DNA of 42,154 nucleotides from an uncultured Spirochaetia bacterium (GCA_947040945.1 CAMRCO010000008.1:1-42154); one strand, 5' to 3'. Shown: positions 23,524 through 35,794, numbered from the stretch's first letter. Made by a program: numbers and translations. Notes: generated by a model from the sequence alone, not told the origin.

Positions 23524-24357
23524 ATGAATAATCCAAATAATAATTTTATAAGCGAGTTTTATAATACTCTCCCTCATGGCTCAATTTTAGCAGGGCTTCT
23601 TTTTGACAAGAAAGCCAAAGCAAATATTTTTTATAACATAGACAGCAATTACAAAATAATAAATAACAAAATAGATGACCCTATTAATGGATACTCTATC
23701 GACTATGATACAATTTTAGGTGTTCAGAATATTGAAGATTGTGATGAGGAAAGAAAAATAAAAATAATCGAAGAGTCATACAAAAATAAAAATCTTTATG
23801 GCATACCTATATCTAAAATAGACGAAAATAAAAAAATAAATAAAGCTCTATTTTTAGACAGAGATGGCATTTTAATAAAGGACACAGGATATGTAAGCAA
23901 AGTGAATGACATTATTATAAATAATGAGTTTATAGAAATAGTAAAATATGCTAAAAGCAAAGACTACTTAATTATAGTCATCACAAATCAGTCGGGAATA
24001 GCACGGGGGTATTTTAGTTATGATGAAGTAAATCTAATACATAAATATATTGATGAGTTCTACAAAAAGTTTGACGCAAAAATTGATGACTACTTTATAT
24101 CACCATATCACCCAAAAGGTGTAGTAAGTGAGTATAGTAAAGAAAGCCTATACCGCAAACCAAATCCTGCAATGATTTTAGATGCTGCCAAAAAATATAA
24201 TATAAACATAAATGGGTCTCTAATGATAGGCGATCGTGATACTGACATAATAAAACTGCCAAATCTTTTAAGCCATTTAATAGAAACCCAAACTTATGAT
24301 ATAAAATCGAAAAACTCTATAATTGATATAGCATCAATATACAGTTTAATAAATTAA
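23524..24357 (+). CDS. HAD-IIIA phosphatase, GmhB/HisB-N-like, with extra N-terminal domain
   Basis: This is a 277-residue protein. Residues 1-105 are unrecognised. Residues 106-270 form a HAD-IIIA domain with D112/D114 (LFLDRDG), TNQSGIARGYF and MIGDRDTDI. The layout matches heptose-bisphosphate phosphatase GmhB and the HisB phosphatase domain. The four zinc ligands of GmhB (C-x-H and C-x-C) are replaced by Ser193, Tyr195, Ser208 and Tyr210 in SPYHPKG and SLYRKP. Catalysis should survive but zinc binding should not, so the substrate may differ from heptose phosphates. No Shine-Dalgarno is seen. The stop is one base from the rpoD stop on the other strand. Confidence 0.75.
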   Translation: MNNPNNNFISEFYNTLPHGSILAGLLFDKKAKANIFYNIDSNYKIINNKIDDPINGYSIDYDTILGVQNIEDCDEERKIKIIEESYKNKNLYGIPISKIDENKKINKALFLDRDGILIKDTGYVSKVNDIIINNEFIEIVKYAKSKDYLIIVITNQSGIARGYFSYDEVNLIHKYIDEFYKKFDAKIDDYFISPYHPKGVVSEYSKESLYRKPNPAMILDAAKKYNININGSLMIGDRDTDIIKLPNLLSHLIETQTYDIKSKNSIIDIASIYSLIN

Positions 24358-24358
24358 C

Positions 24359-26119
24359 TTAAGTGTCAAGAAAGTCTTTAAGCTTTTTCTTGCTTGACTC
24401 ACTTTTAAGACGCCTAATCGCCTTAGCCTCTATTTGACGAATACGCTCTCTTGTAACCTTAAAAACATATCCAACCTCTTCAAGTGTATGATTATATCCA
24501 TCAATTAAACCAAAACGCATTTTTATAACTTTTTGTTCACGTTTAGGCAATGTCTCAATTATAGAATCAATATGTTTTTGAAGTATCTTAAATGTTGTTA
24601 TATTTTGTGGACTCTCAAATTCTTTGTCCTCAATAAGTTCTCCAAGTATAGTATCCTCTTCATCACTTATAGGTGCATTAAGTGAAACTGGGTCTTTGGC
24701 AACATTACGCACACTTTTCACACGGCTTTCAGGCCAGCCTAATGTTTTTGCAATTTCTGCTATTGAAGGCTCACGACCATATTGCTGCATATATTGTCTT
24801 AAAACACGTGTAACTTTATTTATCTGCTCAATCATGTGAACTGGTACTCTTATTGTACGTGCTTGATCACTAATTGACCTTGTTATAGCTTGACGTATCC
24901 ACCATGTTGCATAAGTTGAAAATTTATATCCTTTTCTATATTCAAATTTATCAACTGCCTTTATAAGACCAATATTTCCTTCTTGAACTAAATCAAAAAA
25001 GTGTAGTCCCCTATTTACATATTTTTTAGCTATCGATATAACAAGCCTTAAGTTCGCCTGAACAATATGATCTTTAGCCTGAGCTATTCTTCTTCTTGAC
25101 AAGTCTATTTTATTGACCCACTCAATAAGTGTTTCTTTATCAACTCTCACCACATCATAAATATCTTTCGCTCTCACTTGAGATTTATGAAATGCATAAA
25201 CAAAAGCAACTATAGCGTCTTCCGTCATCTTAAACTCATCAGCAAGTCTTATAATTAAGTCTTGTCTGCCATCACCTTCTAAAGCCAAATAATATCCTTC
25301 AAACTCTTCTATAGTTTTTTTATATCTAGACATTAATTTTTCATGGTAGTCTTCTATTTGCTTTATTCTATGTAAATAAAATTTAAGTTTTTCAGCAATT
25401 CTCTCAACTTCTATTCTATTAAGTTTTATTTTAGATAAAAGAGTTACAACAGATTTTTTTATAACCTCTTGCTCTTTTTCAAGATTTTTTATTGTTTTTG
25501 GCGTGCTTAATTTTAATATACGCTTGTCTAGTGCAAGATATTTTACAGCTAATTCAAGATACTGTTTTTCAAATGTCTTATACTTTCTCTCTAATTTTCT
25601 TTTTTCTTGAGTAGAAACATTATATATTCTAGGTGGTTCTAAAATTTCATGTATCGCAACAGTATTTTTTTTAACACGATCAATTGTATTTACTATTTCT
25701 TGAACCACTAAATGAGTATTTAATATTATATTTTCTATATCAAGCTCACCTGCTTCAATTTTTTGAGAAAATTTAATTTCATCTTCATGAGTAAGAAGAC
25801 CTACTTTACCTATATCTTTTAAGTAAAGCCTTATAGGGTCATCATTATTACCTATTTTATCTTCAACTGTAACAAATTTTGCAGATGCATCCTCTGACTT
25901 ACTTTTATTTACAGTAAACTCATACTCTTTTCTATTTTCTGCAAATATAATGCCCTTAGATTCAAGTAGTTGAAATAAAATATCAATTACATCAGGGTCA
26001 GCATCATCTATTGTTGAGTTGAACTCTTTGTATGTTAAAAACTTATTTTGTATTCCTTTATCTATAAGCTTTCTTATCTTCTCATCTTTAAGAAGTATAT
26101 CACAATCTTCTATTATCAT
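24359..26119 (-). CDS. rpoD: RNA polymerase primary sigma factor
   Basis: This is a 586-residue sigma-70. Region 1.1 covers residues 1-70, region 1.2 is at about 93-125 ([20 protein letters not shown]), and a non-conserved insert spans about 130-340. Region 2 begins near 345 ([20 protein letters not shown]), with the -10 recognition stretch [20 protein letters not shown]. Region 3 follows, and region 4 ends with [20 protein letters not shown]. Sigma directs housekeeping transcription. Its ATG overlaps the dnaG stop by four bases, so the two are translationally coupled, as in the classic macromolecular-synthesis operon; rpsU is not adjacent. Confidence 0.98.
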   Translation of the reverse strand: MIIEDCDILLKDEKIRKLIDKGIQNKFLTYKEFNSTIDDADPDVIDILFQLLESKGIIFAENRKEYEFTVNKSKSEDASAKFVTVEDKIGNNDDPIRLYLKDIGKVGLLTHEDEIKFSQKIEAGELDIENIILNTHLVVQEIVNTIDRVKKNTVAIHEILEPPRIYNVSTQEKRKLERKYKTFEKQYLELAVKYLALDKRILKLSTPKTIKNLEKEQEVIKKSVVTLLSKIKLNRIEVERIAEKLKFYLHRIKQIEDYHEKLMSRYKKTIEEFEGYYLALEGDGRQDLIIRLADEFKMTEDAIVAFVYAFHKSQVRAKDIYDVVRVDKETLIEWVNKIDLSRRRIAQAKDHIVQANLRLVISIAKKYVNRGLHFFDLVQEGNIGLIKAVDKFEYRKGYKFSTYATWWIRQAITRSISDQARTIRVPVHMIEQINKVTRVLRQYMQQYGREPSIAEIAKTLGWPESRVKSVRNVAKDPVSLNAPISDEEDTILGELIEDKEFESPQNITTFKILQKHIDSIIETLPKREQKVIKMRFGLIDGYNHTLEEVGYVFKVTRERIRQIEAKAIRRLKSESSKKKLKDFLDT

Positions 26120-27933
26120 AAATTTTTTCCTTGATAAAGTTTTTCTTTTTGCTTATTTAACAAATGTATCTCCCGAGCCTTATCACAAATAGCTTCAAAT
26201 CCTTCGTCGCTTTTAAGTGGAGAGGCAATACTCTCTTTCTTGAGAGTATCTCTTTTATTATCGATATCATCACCCTTAATTTTAACTATCAATTCATTAA
26301 GTTTATCTAGGGCATCTTCTTTATAAAGATCACTTTTCGATTTTATCCTATTAGATACATTTTCATTAGCAAGCACATTTAAAGCTTGATAAAAATCAGC
26401 ATTACTAGGAAGTGTAAGAAGTCTTATATAGAACTCTCTAACTATATCTTTTTTAAGTAAATCTGGGCTTATTTCTTTTTCCGCTGTGGGTATAAGCCAT
26501 GGATTAATTGTTAGTAGATATATAATACTATTCTCATACTTTCTGTAATCATCCTTTTTATTTTTGCCCTCTATTTTTGATAACTTATTTCCTCCATTCG
26601 TAATTTTATATTGATAATCTTTCTTCAAAGAATTATACTCTATATTAAGTTTGTCTGCTATATATCCCAAAATAAGGTCTTTTTCAGTATTGCTTTCAAG
26701 ACATGATAAATACCTATGAAACATATTAGCCATACTAAGTCTTTCTTCTATTTTAACATCATTTAAAAGCCTTCCTTCTAGTGACGTCATTAAAAGCCAT
26801 TCATACCAAACAAGTTTTTTTTCTTCAAGCAAATCAAAATCTTCTTTGGTCTTAGATGAAAAATACTCATCTAAATCCTTAGCTCCTTCAAAGCCTATTA
26901 TATATACTTTAGCAGAAACCTTCAAAGCATTATATATAGCATTTTTAGTAGCCCTGACACCAGCCTCATCATTATCTAAAGCAAGCACAATGTTTGAGGT
27001 ATATTTTTTTATTTCTGTTATATGCTCATCTGTGGTTGCTGTACCAAGTGTTGCCACAGCATTCGTAACACCCATTTTATGACAAGTTATAACATCCATA
27101 TATCCTTCAACCACTAAAATACGGTCAAGCTTCATTATAGAAGTTCTCGCAACATTTATACCATACAAAACATGCTTCTTCTTAAACAAAATACTTTCTT
27201 TTGAGTTTAGATATTTAGGTTCGCTTCCATCAATACTTCTAGCACCAAAACCTATAACCTCATCTCTTTCATTTATAATAGGAAATATTATCCTATTTAT
27301 AAAGTTATCAAAATATTTTCCTTGTGCTTTCCTCGACTCCCGAATAACTCCCACGTCAAACATATTTTTAATCTCAATATCTTTAACATTTTTTAGAGAA
27401 TTAAATAAAGCATCCCACTTAGGAGGCGCTAAACCTATCTTAAATTCTTTCAAAACACTAAAAGGTATTTTGCGTTTTTTAAGATATTCTACAGCATTAC
27501 TATAAATATACTCTCTGTTCTTATTTTTAGAAAGTAGCGTTTTCGCAAAAAACAAACAACTAAAATCATTTATTTTTTTCATCTGTGCATAAAGCATATC
27601 TCTATGTGATACTTTCTTCGTAAAAAAACCACTAGTATCAATTGAAAACCTACGCCCCAAATAAAGCACAGCATCCTTAAACGCCATACCCTCTTTCTCT
27701 CTTAAATAAGTTATGATGTTCCCACTAGCTCCACATGCAAAACATTTATAAAGACCTAAGTCATCATCAACCGACATAGAAGGATTTGTTTCATTACCAT
27801 CTTTATGAAATGGACACTGAACTGTATATTTACTCCCCCCCCTATGCAAAACCTTATAATGATCCTTAAATAAAGATATTATGGATACTTGCTTAAGTAG
27901 CAAATTGAGTTTTTCAATTAATACATTATCCAT
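26116..27933 (-). CDS. dnaG: DNA primase
   Basis: This 605-residue primase makes RNA primers at the replication fork. The zinc-binding domain has C40, H43, C64 and C67. The TOPRIM domain contains E276 (LVVEGYMD) and D320/D322 (ALDNDEAG). The catalytic core between them has the basic RIIFPI and FGARSI motifs. The C-terminal 150 residues are the poorly conserved helicase-binding part. It starts about 85 bp after the CtpA-type protease gene on the same strand. It shares a four-base overlap with rpoD. Confidence 0.98.
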   Translation of the reverse strand: MDNVLIEKLNLLLKQVSIISLFKDHYKVLHRGGSKYTVQCPFHKDGNETNPSMSVDDDLGLYKCFACGASGNIITYLREKEGMAFKDAVLYLGRRFSIDTSGFFTKKVSHRDMLYAQMKKINDFSCLFFAKTLLSKNKNREYIYSNAVEYLKKRKIPFSVLKEFKIGLAPPKWDALFNSLKNVKDIEIKNMFDVGVIRESRKAQGKYFDNFINRIIFPIINERDEVIGFGARSIDGSEPKYLNSKESILFKKKHVLYGINVARTSIMKLDRILVVEGYMDVITCHKMGVTNAVATLGTATTDEHITEIKKYTSNIVLALDNDEAGVRATKNAIYNALKVSAKVYIIGFEGAKDLDEYFSSKTKEDFDLLEEKKLVWYEWLLMTSLEGRLLNDVKIEERLSMANMFHRYLSCLESNTEKDLILGYIADKLNIEYNSLKKDYQYKITNGGNKLSKIEGKNKKDDYRKYENSIIYLLTINPWLIPTAEKEISPDLLKKDIVREFYIRLLTLPSNADFYQALNVLANENVSNRIKSKSDLYKEDALDKLNELIVKIKGDDIDNKRDTLKKESIASPLKSDEGFEAICDKAREIHLLNKQKEKLYQGKNL

Positions 27934-27979
27934 AATTAATACCTAGCTCTATAAAGTTAGTCTATTTTTTTAAAAAATC

Positions 27980-27999
27980 AAGCTTTTATAATAAAACTT
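27980..27999 (-). terminator. Weak terminator-like hairpin after the S41 protease gene
   Basis: On the minus strand AAGTTTTA and TAAAAgCTT pair with one bulged base around a three-base loop, then GATTTTTT follows. It lies between the protease stop (28019) and the dnaG start (27933). The stem is A/T-rich, so termination may be partial. Confidence 0.3.
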
Positions 28000-28018
28000 A
28001 CACTAAAAAAACTATTCT

Positions 28019-29470
28019 CTAAAAAAAGCTCTCACGAGGTTCTTCTACATCCTGTTTAGGCTCTTTCCCAGTATCTAAGTACTCAATAGCAGATAAAAGC
28101 TGTTTATCATAACGCATATTGACCAATTCTTTATAATTGTCCTTATTTCTTTCATTATATATTAAACGCTCAAGTAACTCTTCAGTTGCTATAATATTAT
28201 CATTATCTATTAATGATTTTCTAAATTTAGAAATCTCAGCTTTATCTGACGCTTCATTAGGAAATTTTTCCGCATATTTCGCAAGTTGTGTCCCTTTTCT
28301 AAGTTCTGTTAATGCTATAATATCAGTTGTGCTTAATTTTTCCTCAACAACAACAAAGTCTGGTTTAATACCTTCGCCATGCAAACGTCTACCATTTGGA
28401 GTATAATAATGAGCTACAGTAAGCTTAAACGATGTTTTTTCTTTTTGGTCAAGTGGTAGCACATATTGCACACTAAACTTACCAAAAGTCGTTTCACCTA
28501 AAAGCTTAGCTCTTTTACTGTCTTGTAAAGCACCAGAAACAATTTCAGATGATGACGCACTATATCTATTAACTAAAACGACCATGTCTCCTTCAGTCCA
28601 AGAGTCGCCTTTTTTTGATGCATAAAAATCTTGATTTCCTTCACCACTTCTACCACGTGTATAAACTATTTTGCCATCACTTAAAAACTCTTCTACTATT
28701 TCTACAGCAGAATCAAGTCGTCCACCGGGATTATTTCTTAAATCCAAAATAATTTTTTTCATGCCTTGATCTTTTAAGTAAGCAAGTGCATTACGTAAAT
28801 CTTTGCTTGTGTCATCACCAAAAGTTGTTACACGTACATAACCAATTCCATCTTCAAGCATTCCATATTTAACACTTTTAATTTCGATTAAAGCTCTAGT
28901 AAGAGTATAATCAATAGGCTCAGGCACGCCAGCACGCACTATTGTAATATTTATTTTAGAACCCGCTTTTCCACGCATTTTATTAACAGCTTCATCTGTT
29001 GTAATTCCCTTAGTAGACTCACCTTCAATTTCTGAAATAATGTCTCCGGGTAAAATACCAATTTTTTCAGCAGGAGTGTCTTCTATTGGTGCAACGATAA
29101 GAATTCTTCCATCATTACTTTTCGATATTGATATTCCAAGCCCCCCAAACTTCCCTGCCATCTCTTTTGTAAAGCTGTCAGTAAGTTTTTCATCTAGCAT
29201 AAATGTAAAAGGGTCTTCGGTTGCTTCAAGCATTCCCTTGATAGCCCCATACATAAGTTTTTTTGTTGTAACCTTATCTTCATCAACATAATTTTGTTGA
29301 AGTGTAACAAAGACATGTTGAAATAGTCTTGTGTAATAATAGAAATCATTTCCACTACCAGATCCACCTTGAGCTTGCACAGCAGTTGGTGTTCTAAAAT
29401 TAAAAAATGATATTGCCAGTACAAATACTAACAAAAAAATCCAAATTAATCTTTCTTTTTTCTTTAACAT
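28019..29470 (-). CDS. ctpA: S41 family carboxy-terminal processing protease (CtpA type)
   Basis: This 483-residue protease has an N-terminal membrane anchor or signal (residues 7-25), so it acts outside the inner membrane. A PDZ domain spans about 105-185 (GGLGISI, GDIISEIEG, MRGKAGSKINITIVRAG). The catalytic dyad is Ser306 (SASSSEI) and Lys331 (GETTFGK), at the normal 25-residue spacing. LDLRNNPGG supports the family. It trims proteins from the C-terminus or clears misfolded envelope proteins. AGGA precedes the ATG. It lies upstream of dnaG in the same direction, separated by 85 bp and a weak hairpin. The symbol reflects family, not proven orthology. Confidence 0.92.
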   Translation of the reverse strand: MLKKKERLIWIFLLVFVLAISFFNFRTPTAVQAQGGSGSGNDFYYYTRLFQHVFVTLQQNYVDEDKVTTKKLMYGAIKGMLEATEDPFTFMLDEKLTDSFTKEMAGKFGGLGISISKSNDGRILIVAPIEDTPAEKIGILPGDIISEIEGESTKGITTDEAVNKMRGKAGSKINITIVRAGVPEPIDYTLTRALIEIKSVKYGMLEDGIGYVRVTTFGDDTSKDLRNALAYLKDQGMKKIILDLRNNPGGRLDSAVEIVEEFLSDGKIVYTRGRSGEGNQDFYASKKGDSWTEGDMVVLVNRYSASSSEIVSGALQDSKRAKLLGETTFGKFSVQYVLPLDQKEKTSFKLTVAHYYTPNGRRLHGEGIKPDFVVVEEKLSTTDIIALTELRKGTQLAKYAEKFPNEASDKAEISKFRKSLIDNDNIIATEELLERLIYNERNKDNYKELVNMRYDKQLLSAIEYLDTGKEPKQDVEEPRESFF

Positions 29471-29580
29471 ATTTACTATCCTAAAATATACTTTGAATAA
29501 AATTATTCCTACTATTAATAATCCATTATATTACAATAAGGTAAAAAGTCAATTTTTTACTTCTATTAAAAATACTATAT

Positions 29581-31497
29581 TTATAAAGCATCTACTAAAA
29601 AATTAATAAACTCTTCATAATTACTCATTTTAATAATTTGATTCATTACTTGTTTATCGGTTAATATCATTGTTATAGGCTCAAATACTTCATTAAATAT
29701 ATACCTTTCACTTATATTAAAAGACATCATTAGTACAATGTGAACTTGTTGTCCCCACCAACTAATAGGTTTTTCTGACACAATTACATTTATACCAGTT
29801 TTATAAGCATTCATCTTCACACTATGGGGTATCGCAAAATCTAGAAATGCAGTTGATGAAATACGCTCTCTACTATATATTTCGGATTCAAACCTATCAG
29901 ATACATATCCTAAATCAAACATTTTATTTGACATATACTTTATTGCTTCATCTTCATTTTTTAGAGAGTCATTCTTTTCAAATAAAGATGGGGTAATTAC
30001 TTTGTTAAGATAGTATCTAAATTTATTTTTTCTTTTACTTATTTTTATTTCACTTATTTTTTCTTTTATTTTTTCAATATCATTATCATTTAGAAAATGT
30101 GTAATATTAACATTATCCAAATTACTTATTTTTATAGGCACTGTCGACAAAATAAAATCGTATCTTGATTTATCGAAATAACTAATATCAGTTACTATAC
30201 TAGTTATTAGTAGGTCGTCTTCAAATTTTTTATTTATAATGCTCGCAAGCCTTGTATTTGTATCATAATAATTAGTACAATATAAAACAACTAAAACTTT
30301 ATCATTTATTTTCTTTTGAAACTCTAAAGCACTACCCAAATGAAAAGCAATATATGCTATCTCATCATCATTTATCACAATATCCATTTTATCTTGTATT
30401 ATTCCAGATAAATGAACAGAAACATCATATATTAAAGGACATGATTTTTTTATCTCTTCTGTTAATGGATTTTTAGATAAGCGATTATTTTTTGACCTTT
30501 GAATTAAATTTTTTACATGTATGGCAAATCTAATAAAAAATTCTTCCTCACATAAATTTATATAATAATACTGACTTATAGAAGTTATAAGCTCATTTAC
30601 TAAAGTTAGGCAATCTCTACCTATAAACTTATCAATATTTTTTCTTGTTATTGTTTTATAATCAATTGTTGTGGTTCTTGATATTAAAAGTATGGTAAGC
30701 TCATACACTTCTACTTCACTATATTTAATATTAAACTTATTCTCTATTTTTGTAGCTATTTCTTTAGAGAGCTTATAATTTTTATCATTTACTTCTATGC
30801 TTGGTATATTTTGGGGAGCAACATCTACACTAATATTATTTTGAATTATCCTATCTATTGCTATTGCTATATGCAAAATAATATTTATAAAAGAATAATC
30901 ATTTACATAATAATAATAATAATATACATCAAAAGTGTCTAGTAATAATTTTTTTATAAATACAATGTCTATATTTGGAAATATTGTCTCAATTGATTCT
31001 AAGTCTAGAAAGTTTACATTAATTTCATTATAAAGCATTACACTAAGAAGTCTTCTTTTGTTTCTTTCTAACCCTAATATTGAGTAATTATCTCTTTTAT
31101 TTATTAAAGTCAAATCATATTTTTCAAGTTTATTTTTGACTTCCCTAAACTCATTTTTTAATGTCGAATAAGAAACAGAAAGCTCATCACATAAGTCATA
31201 TATATTAAGCTCATTTACACTATTTATGATACAGCTTATTAAATAATCCACTCTTTGTTTTGATGTTTTTTGTACGCTACTATTTAAGTTATCCAATATT
31301 ATAGTAGCTGAATCTTTGTTTATTTTATATCCCTTTCTTGATGAAACTATCGAGTCTGGATACTTCTGGTTTATATCTGTTATATAATTTTTTACACTAC
31401 GAGGAGAAACACTTAGGGATTGGGCAATATTAGAAGAACTCACAAAGCTTGACTGCTCATATAAATACTTAACTACATATAATACATTATCTTTCAT
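29581..31497 (-). CDS. PRD-containing PTS-controlled activator (MtlR/LicR type)
   Basis: This 638-residue regulator has an N-terminal DNA-binding helix-turn-helix (residues about 1-60) and a second winged helix (about 80-140). Two PRDs follow, with candidate phospho-acceptors His209 (PRD1) and His327 and His386 (PRD2). Next comes an EIIB-like domain with Cys407 (VVLYCTNY) and a C-terminal EIIA-like domain with His558 (DFAIPHSV). In this family, HPr and the EIIB set the phosphorylation state, so activation follows sugar availability. It is divergent from the cellobiose-type PTS operon across a 153-bp region holding a palindrome and promoter. It binds DNA and is not an RNA antiterminator, as judged by the helix-turn-helix. 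Confidence 0.9.
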   Translation of the reverse strand: MKDNVLYVVKYLYEQSSFVSSSNIAQSLSVSPRSVKNYITDINQKYPDSIVSSRKGYKINKDSATIILDNLNSSVQKTSKQRVDYLISCIINSVNELNIYDLCDELSVSYSTLKNEFREVKNKLEKYDLTLINKRDNYSILGLERNKRRLLSVMLYNEINVNFLDLESIETIFPNIDIVFIKKLLLDTFDVYYYYYYVNDYSFINIILHIAIAIDRIIQNNISVDVAPQNIPSIEVNDKNYKLSKEIATKIENKFNIKYSEVEVYELTILLISRTTTIDYKTITRKNIDKFIGRDCLTLVNELITSISQYYYINLCEEEFFIRFAIHVKNLIQRSKNNRLSKNPLTEEIKKSCPLIYDVSVHLSGIIQDKMDIVINDDEIAYIAFHLGSALEFQKKINDKVLVVLYCTNYYDTNTRLASIINKKFEDDLLITSIVTDISYFDKSRYDFILSTVPIKISNLDNVNITHFLNDNDIEKIKEKISEIKISKRKNKFRYYLNKVITPSLFEKNDSLKNEDEAIKYMSNKMFDLGYVSDRFESEIYSRERISSTAFLDFAIPHSVKMNAYKTGINVIVSEKPISWWGQQVHIVLMMSFNISERYIFNEVFEPITMILTDKQVMNQIIKMSNYEEFINFLVDAL

Positions 31498-31575
31498 AGA
31501 ACCCTACTTAAATAAAAGTACTTCTATACTTTTAATCTAAGTATAATAACAACATCATCAATTGTCAATTATTTT

Positions 31576-31595
31576 TTTCACTTTATATAGTGAAA
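31576..31595. promoter_or_regulatory. Palindromic activator site between the PRD regulator and the PTS operon
   Basis: TTTCACT and AGTGAAA form exact 7-base arms around six bases. The site ends nine bases before the -35 box at 31604, the position expected for an activator of the plus-strand operon. The PRD regulator encoded divergently is the likely ligand. Confidence 0.6.
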
Positions 31596-31603
31596 GAGCT
31601 TAG

Positions 31604-31632
31604 TTGAAAATAATATAGAATTTAATTATTAT
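31604..31632 (+). promoter_or_regulatory. Sigma-70 promoter of the PTS operon
   Basis: TTGAAA (31604-31609) and TATTAT (31627-31632) are 17 bases apart. Transcription would begin near 31639, giving a short leader before the EIIB start at 31651 (or the in-frame ATG at 31663). The palindrome at 31576-31595 lies just upstream. Confidence 0.6.
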
Positions 31633-31650
31633 CTTAATAAGATTAACATT

Positions 31651-31968
31651 ATGGACTACAATATGAAAAAATTAAATGTACTATTAGTATGCGGTTCTGG
31701 AGCAAGTTCTGGATTCATGGCAGCAAACATTAGAAAAGCAGCTACCAAAAAAAATATCGAAATAGATATAAAAGCTAAAAGCGAGGCTGAAATAGAAAAC
31801 TATATCGACTCAATTGATATTTTACTTGTAGCACCTCATCTTCAATACATACTAGATGAAATAGAGGAACATGGTATAAACAACAATGTAAAAATTATAT
31901 TAATAAAAAAAGAGTACTATGCAACACTTGATGGAGAAAATGTTTTAGAACAGATTTTAGAAGGCTAA
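31651..31968 (+). CDS. celA: PTS EIIB component, lactose/cellobiose family
   Basis: This 105-residue cytosolic phosphocarrier has the active-site Cys14 in LLVCGSGASSGFMA, the family P-loop. It passes phosphate from EIIA to the incoming sugar on EIIC. It opens the operon. An in-frame ATG at 31663 (MKKLNVLLVC) would give a 101-residue protein closer to the family's usual length, and either start is possible since neither has a strong Shine-Dalgarno. The symbol is by family position only; cellobiose is the likely class, not a proven substrate. Confidence 0.9.
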   Translation: MDYNMKKLNVLLVCGSGASSGFMAANIRKAATKKNIEIDIKAKSEAEIENYIDSIDILLVAPHLQYILDEIEEHGINNNVKIILIKKEYYATLDGENVLEQILEG

Positions 31969-31998
31969 ATGTTTACTATATAAAAAGGAGATTACTTT

Positions 31999-33252
31999 AT
32001 GAAGAAGTTTATGTATTTTTTGGAAAATAGCTTCGCCCCCAAGCTAAACAAGGTTGCTAACAATATTTGGATAATAGTAATAAAAGATTCTATTATGCAA
32101 GTATTACCGTTTATTTTGCTTGGCTCTTTATTTGCCCTACTCACAGTTCCCGGTGCTTTTTTCGGATGGGAATGGTATCCTAATTTCTGGACACCTTTTG
32201 GTTGGACTATGGGACTTATCTCATTATTCATAGCGTTTTTAGTACCATTTAATTTAATGGAAAAAAAGAGACTAAAAAAACTTCGCTTAGTTGCTGCTTT
32301 AACTAGCGTTGCTGTGTTTTTAATTATAATATCCCCTCAAATTATAACTGATGGAACTATAGGCTTTGGTCATTCAGCTCTAGGTGGTGCTGGAATGTTT
32401 GTTGCCATTATAGCGGGTATAGTTACAGGATGTATAATGAAGTTATTTGGTAATTTTTCTTTCTTTAAAGAAGAATCTGTTATGCCCGACTTTATTAAAT
32501 CATGGTTTGATGTAATGCTCCCAACATTTATCATCATAACTTTATTTTGGGTATTAGTCGATGTGATGGGTTTCGATATTTACACTATTCTAGTATCAAT
32601 ATTTTCGCCTCTTACAGATGTAATACAAACCCCTTATGGGTTTGTATTAATGCTTTTTATATATTGTTTTATATATTCAATGGGTATATCAAGCTGGGTA
32701 TTATCCCCTGTAGTTGCACCAGGGCTTATTATGGGTATCACAGAAAATATCGAAATGCTTAAGTCAGGGACTGCCCACTATAGTTTGCTTAATCTTGCTA
32801 CCGACCCCACTATATATTCAACTTACTTATGGATAGGTGGAATAGGATGCACACTACCACTTGTTATATTCCTTTCAAAATCTAAAAGCAAAAAACTAAA
32901 ATCTTTAGGGATTGCCAGTTTAGCTCCAAGTATTTTCAATATAAATGAACCTGTAGTATTCGGAGTTATAGCTTGGAATCCTATAATGATGATACCCATG
33001 TGGATTATAGGAATTCTATTACCTACAACTGTATGGATACTCACAAAAGTTATTCCATTTGCACCTATCCCTACATTAGCATTTAATATGTGGTATTGCC
33101 CTTTCCCTATTTCAACTTGGCTTACAACGGGTAGTATAAATGGTATTTTACTGGTGCTTATTTGTTTTGTAGTATCTAGTTTAATATGGTACCCATTTTT
33201 CAAAGTTTATGAAAAACAAGAACTTAGATTAGAACAAACAAATAACAAATAA
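31999..33252 (+). CDS. celB: PTS EIIC component, lactose/cellobiose family
   Basis: This 417-residue membrane permease has about ten membrane segments. AAAGGAG lies upstream of the ATG. The N-terminus (FLENSFAPKLNKVANNIWII) and the substrate-pocket motif FNINEPVVFG are typical of Lac/Cel-type EIIC. It carries a beta-glucoside or similar disaccharide inward while EIIB phosphorylates it. It lies 30 bases after the EIIB gene and 14 bases before EIIA. Confidence 0.92.
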   Translation: MKKFMYFLENSFAPKLNKVANNIWIIVIKDSIMQVLPFILLGSLFALLTVPGAFFGWEWYPNFWTPFGWTMGLISLFIAFLVPFNLMEKKRLKKLRLVAALTSVAVFLIIISPQIITDGTIGFGHSALGGAGMFVAIIAGIVTGCIMKLFGNFSFFKEESVMPDFIKSWFDVMLPTFIIITLFWVLVDVMGFDIYTILVSIFSPLTDVIQTPYGFVLMLFIYCFIYSMGISSWVLSPVVAPGLIMGITENIEMLKSGTAHYSLLNLATDPTIYSTYLWIGGIGCTLPLVIFLSKSKSKKLKSLGIASLAPSIFNINEPVVFGVIAWNPIMMIPMWIIGILLPTTVWILTKVIPFAPIPTLAFNMWYCPFPISTWLTTGSINGILLVLICFVVSSLIWYPFFKVYEKQELRLEQTNNK

Positions 33253-33266
33253 AGGAAACTTATATT

Positions 33267-35083
<1,817 letters not shown>

Positions 35084-35111
35084 AAGTTATTTAAGTATAT
35101 AGGAGTTTTTT

Positions 35112-35369
35112 ATGCAAACATTTAAGTACGTAATTAAAGATGACATAGGCATTCACGCAAGACCCGCAGGGCAACTTGTTAATTTAGCTAAAAGTTATAA
35201 GTCTGATATAAAAATAAAAAAAGATGATGTATCAGTAAACTTAAAAAGCGTACTTAAAGTGCTTGGGCTTGCTGTAAAAAAAGACCATGAAATTACTATT
35301 GAAATTGAAGGGGAAGACGAGGTTTTGGCAATGGCAGAAATTAGTGCGTTTCTCGAGAATAATTTATAA
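35112..35369 (+). CDS. ptsH: HPr phosphocarrier protein
   Basis: This 85-residue HPr has His15 in GIHARPAG and Ser46 in NLKSVLKVLGL, the regulatory serine known to be phosphorylated by HPr kinase where that enzyme exists. It passes phosphate from EI to the EIIA here. AGGAG precedes the ATG. It is the last gene of the operon, 28 bases after the glycosidase gene, and is followed by a terminator. EI (ptsI) is not in the window. It may be a dedicated carrier of this operon or the cell's only HPr; sequence alone does not decide. Confidence 0.93.
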   Translation: MQTFKYVIKDDIGIHARPAGQLVNLAKSYKSDIKIKKDDVSVNLKSVLKVLGLAVKKDHEITIEIEGEDEVLAMAEISAFLENNL

Positions 35370-35395
35370 TAATTTTAATGCCTAGATATTTTTTT

Positions 35396-35421
35396 AAGGG
35401 ACAGTTTTCGTACTGCCCCTT
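35396..35421 (+). terminator. Rho-independent terminator after the PTS operon
   Basis: AAGGGACAGT and ACTGCCCCTT pair over ten positions with one A-C mismatch around a six-base loop (TTTCGT), then TTCTT follows. It is one of the few G/C-rich hairpins in the window and lies 27 bases after the HPr stop. Confidence 0.8.
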
Positions 35422-35510
35422 TTCTTATAATCTTATTTAATTTTGATTATATTTTAGCTCTAAGAGTTTGGCATTTCCAAAACTTAAAGACTATTTTATA
35501 GCTAAAACTA

Positions 35511-35539
35511 TTGTATTATTTTTTATATTGCATTATAAT
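35511..35539 (+). promoter_or_regulatory. Sigma-70 promoter of the rpmF-plsX operon
   Basis: TTGTAT (35511-35516) and a perfect TATAAT (35534-35539) are 17 bases apart. The start of rpmF is 50 bases beyond the -10 box, with AAGGAAG just before it. This is the best promoter match I saw in the window. Confidence 0.65.
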
Positions 35540-35588
35540 AGAACCTGTATAGATTGTTAATAAATATAAATTTAAGGAAGTAAATAAT

Positions 35589-35783
35589 ATGGCTGTACCT
35601 AAACATCGTACCTCCAAAGCGAAAGGTGGTTCAAGAGAAAGTGCTAATGAAAAACGAACCATGGGGCAATTATCTCTTTGCACACAATGTGGAGTTGAAA
35701 GAATGCCTCACAGAGTTTGCCCTGAATGTGGATTTTATAAAGACAGAGTAGTAAAAGCAAACAAAAAACAAGCTACTAAATAG
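35589..35783 (+). CDS. rpmF: 50S ribosomal protein L32
   Basis: This 64-residue protein begins MAVPKHRTSKAKGGSRESAN, the universal L32 start, and has the zinc-type C-x2-C (CTQC) and C-x2-C (CPEC). AAGGAAG lies upstream. plsX follows after 11 bases, the common bacterial rpmF-plsX arrangement that ties ribosome and membrane-lipid synthesis. Confidence 0.98.
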   Translation: MAVPKHRTSKAKGGSRESANEKRTMGQLSLCTQCGVERMPHRVCPECGFYKDRVVKANKKQATK

Positions 35784-35794
35784 AGGGGTGTTTT

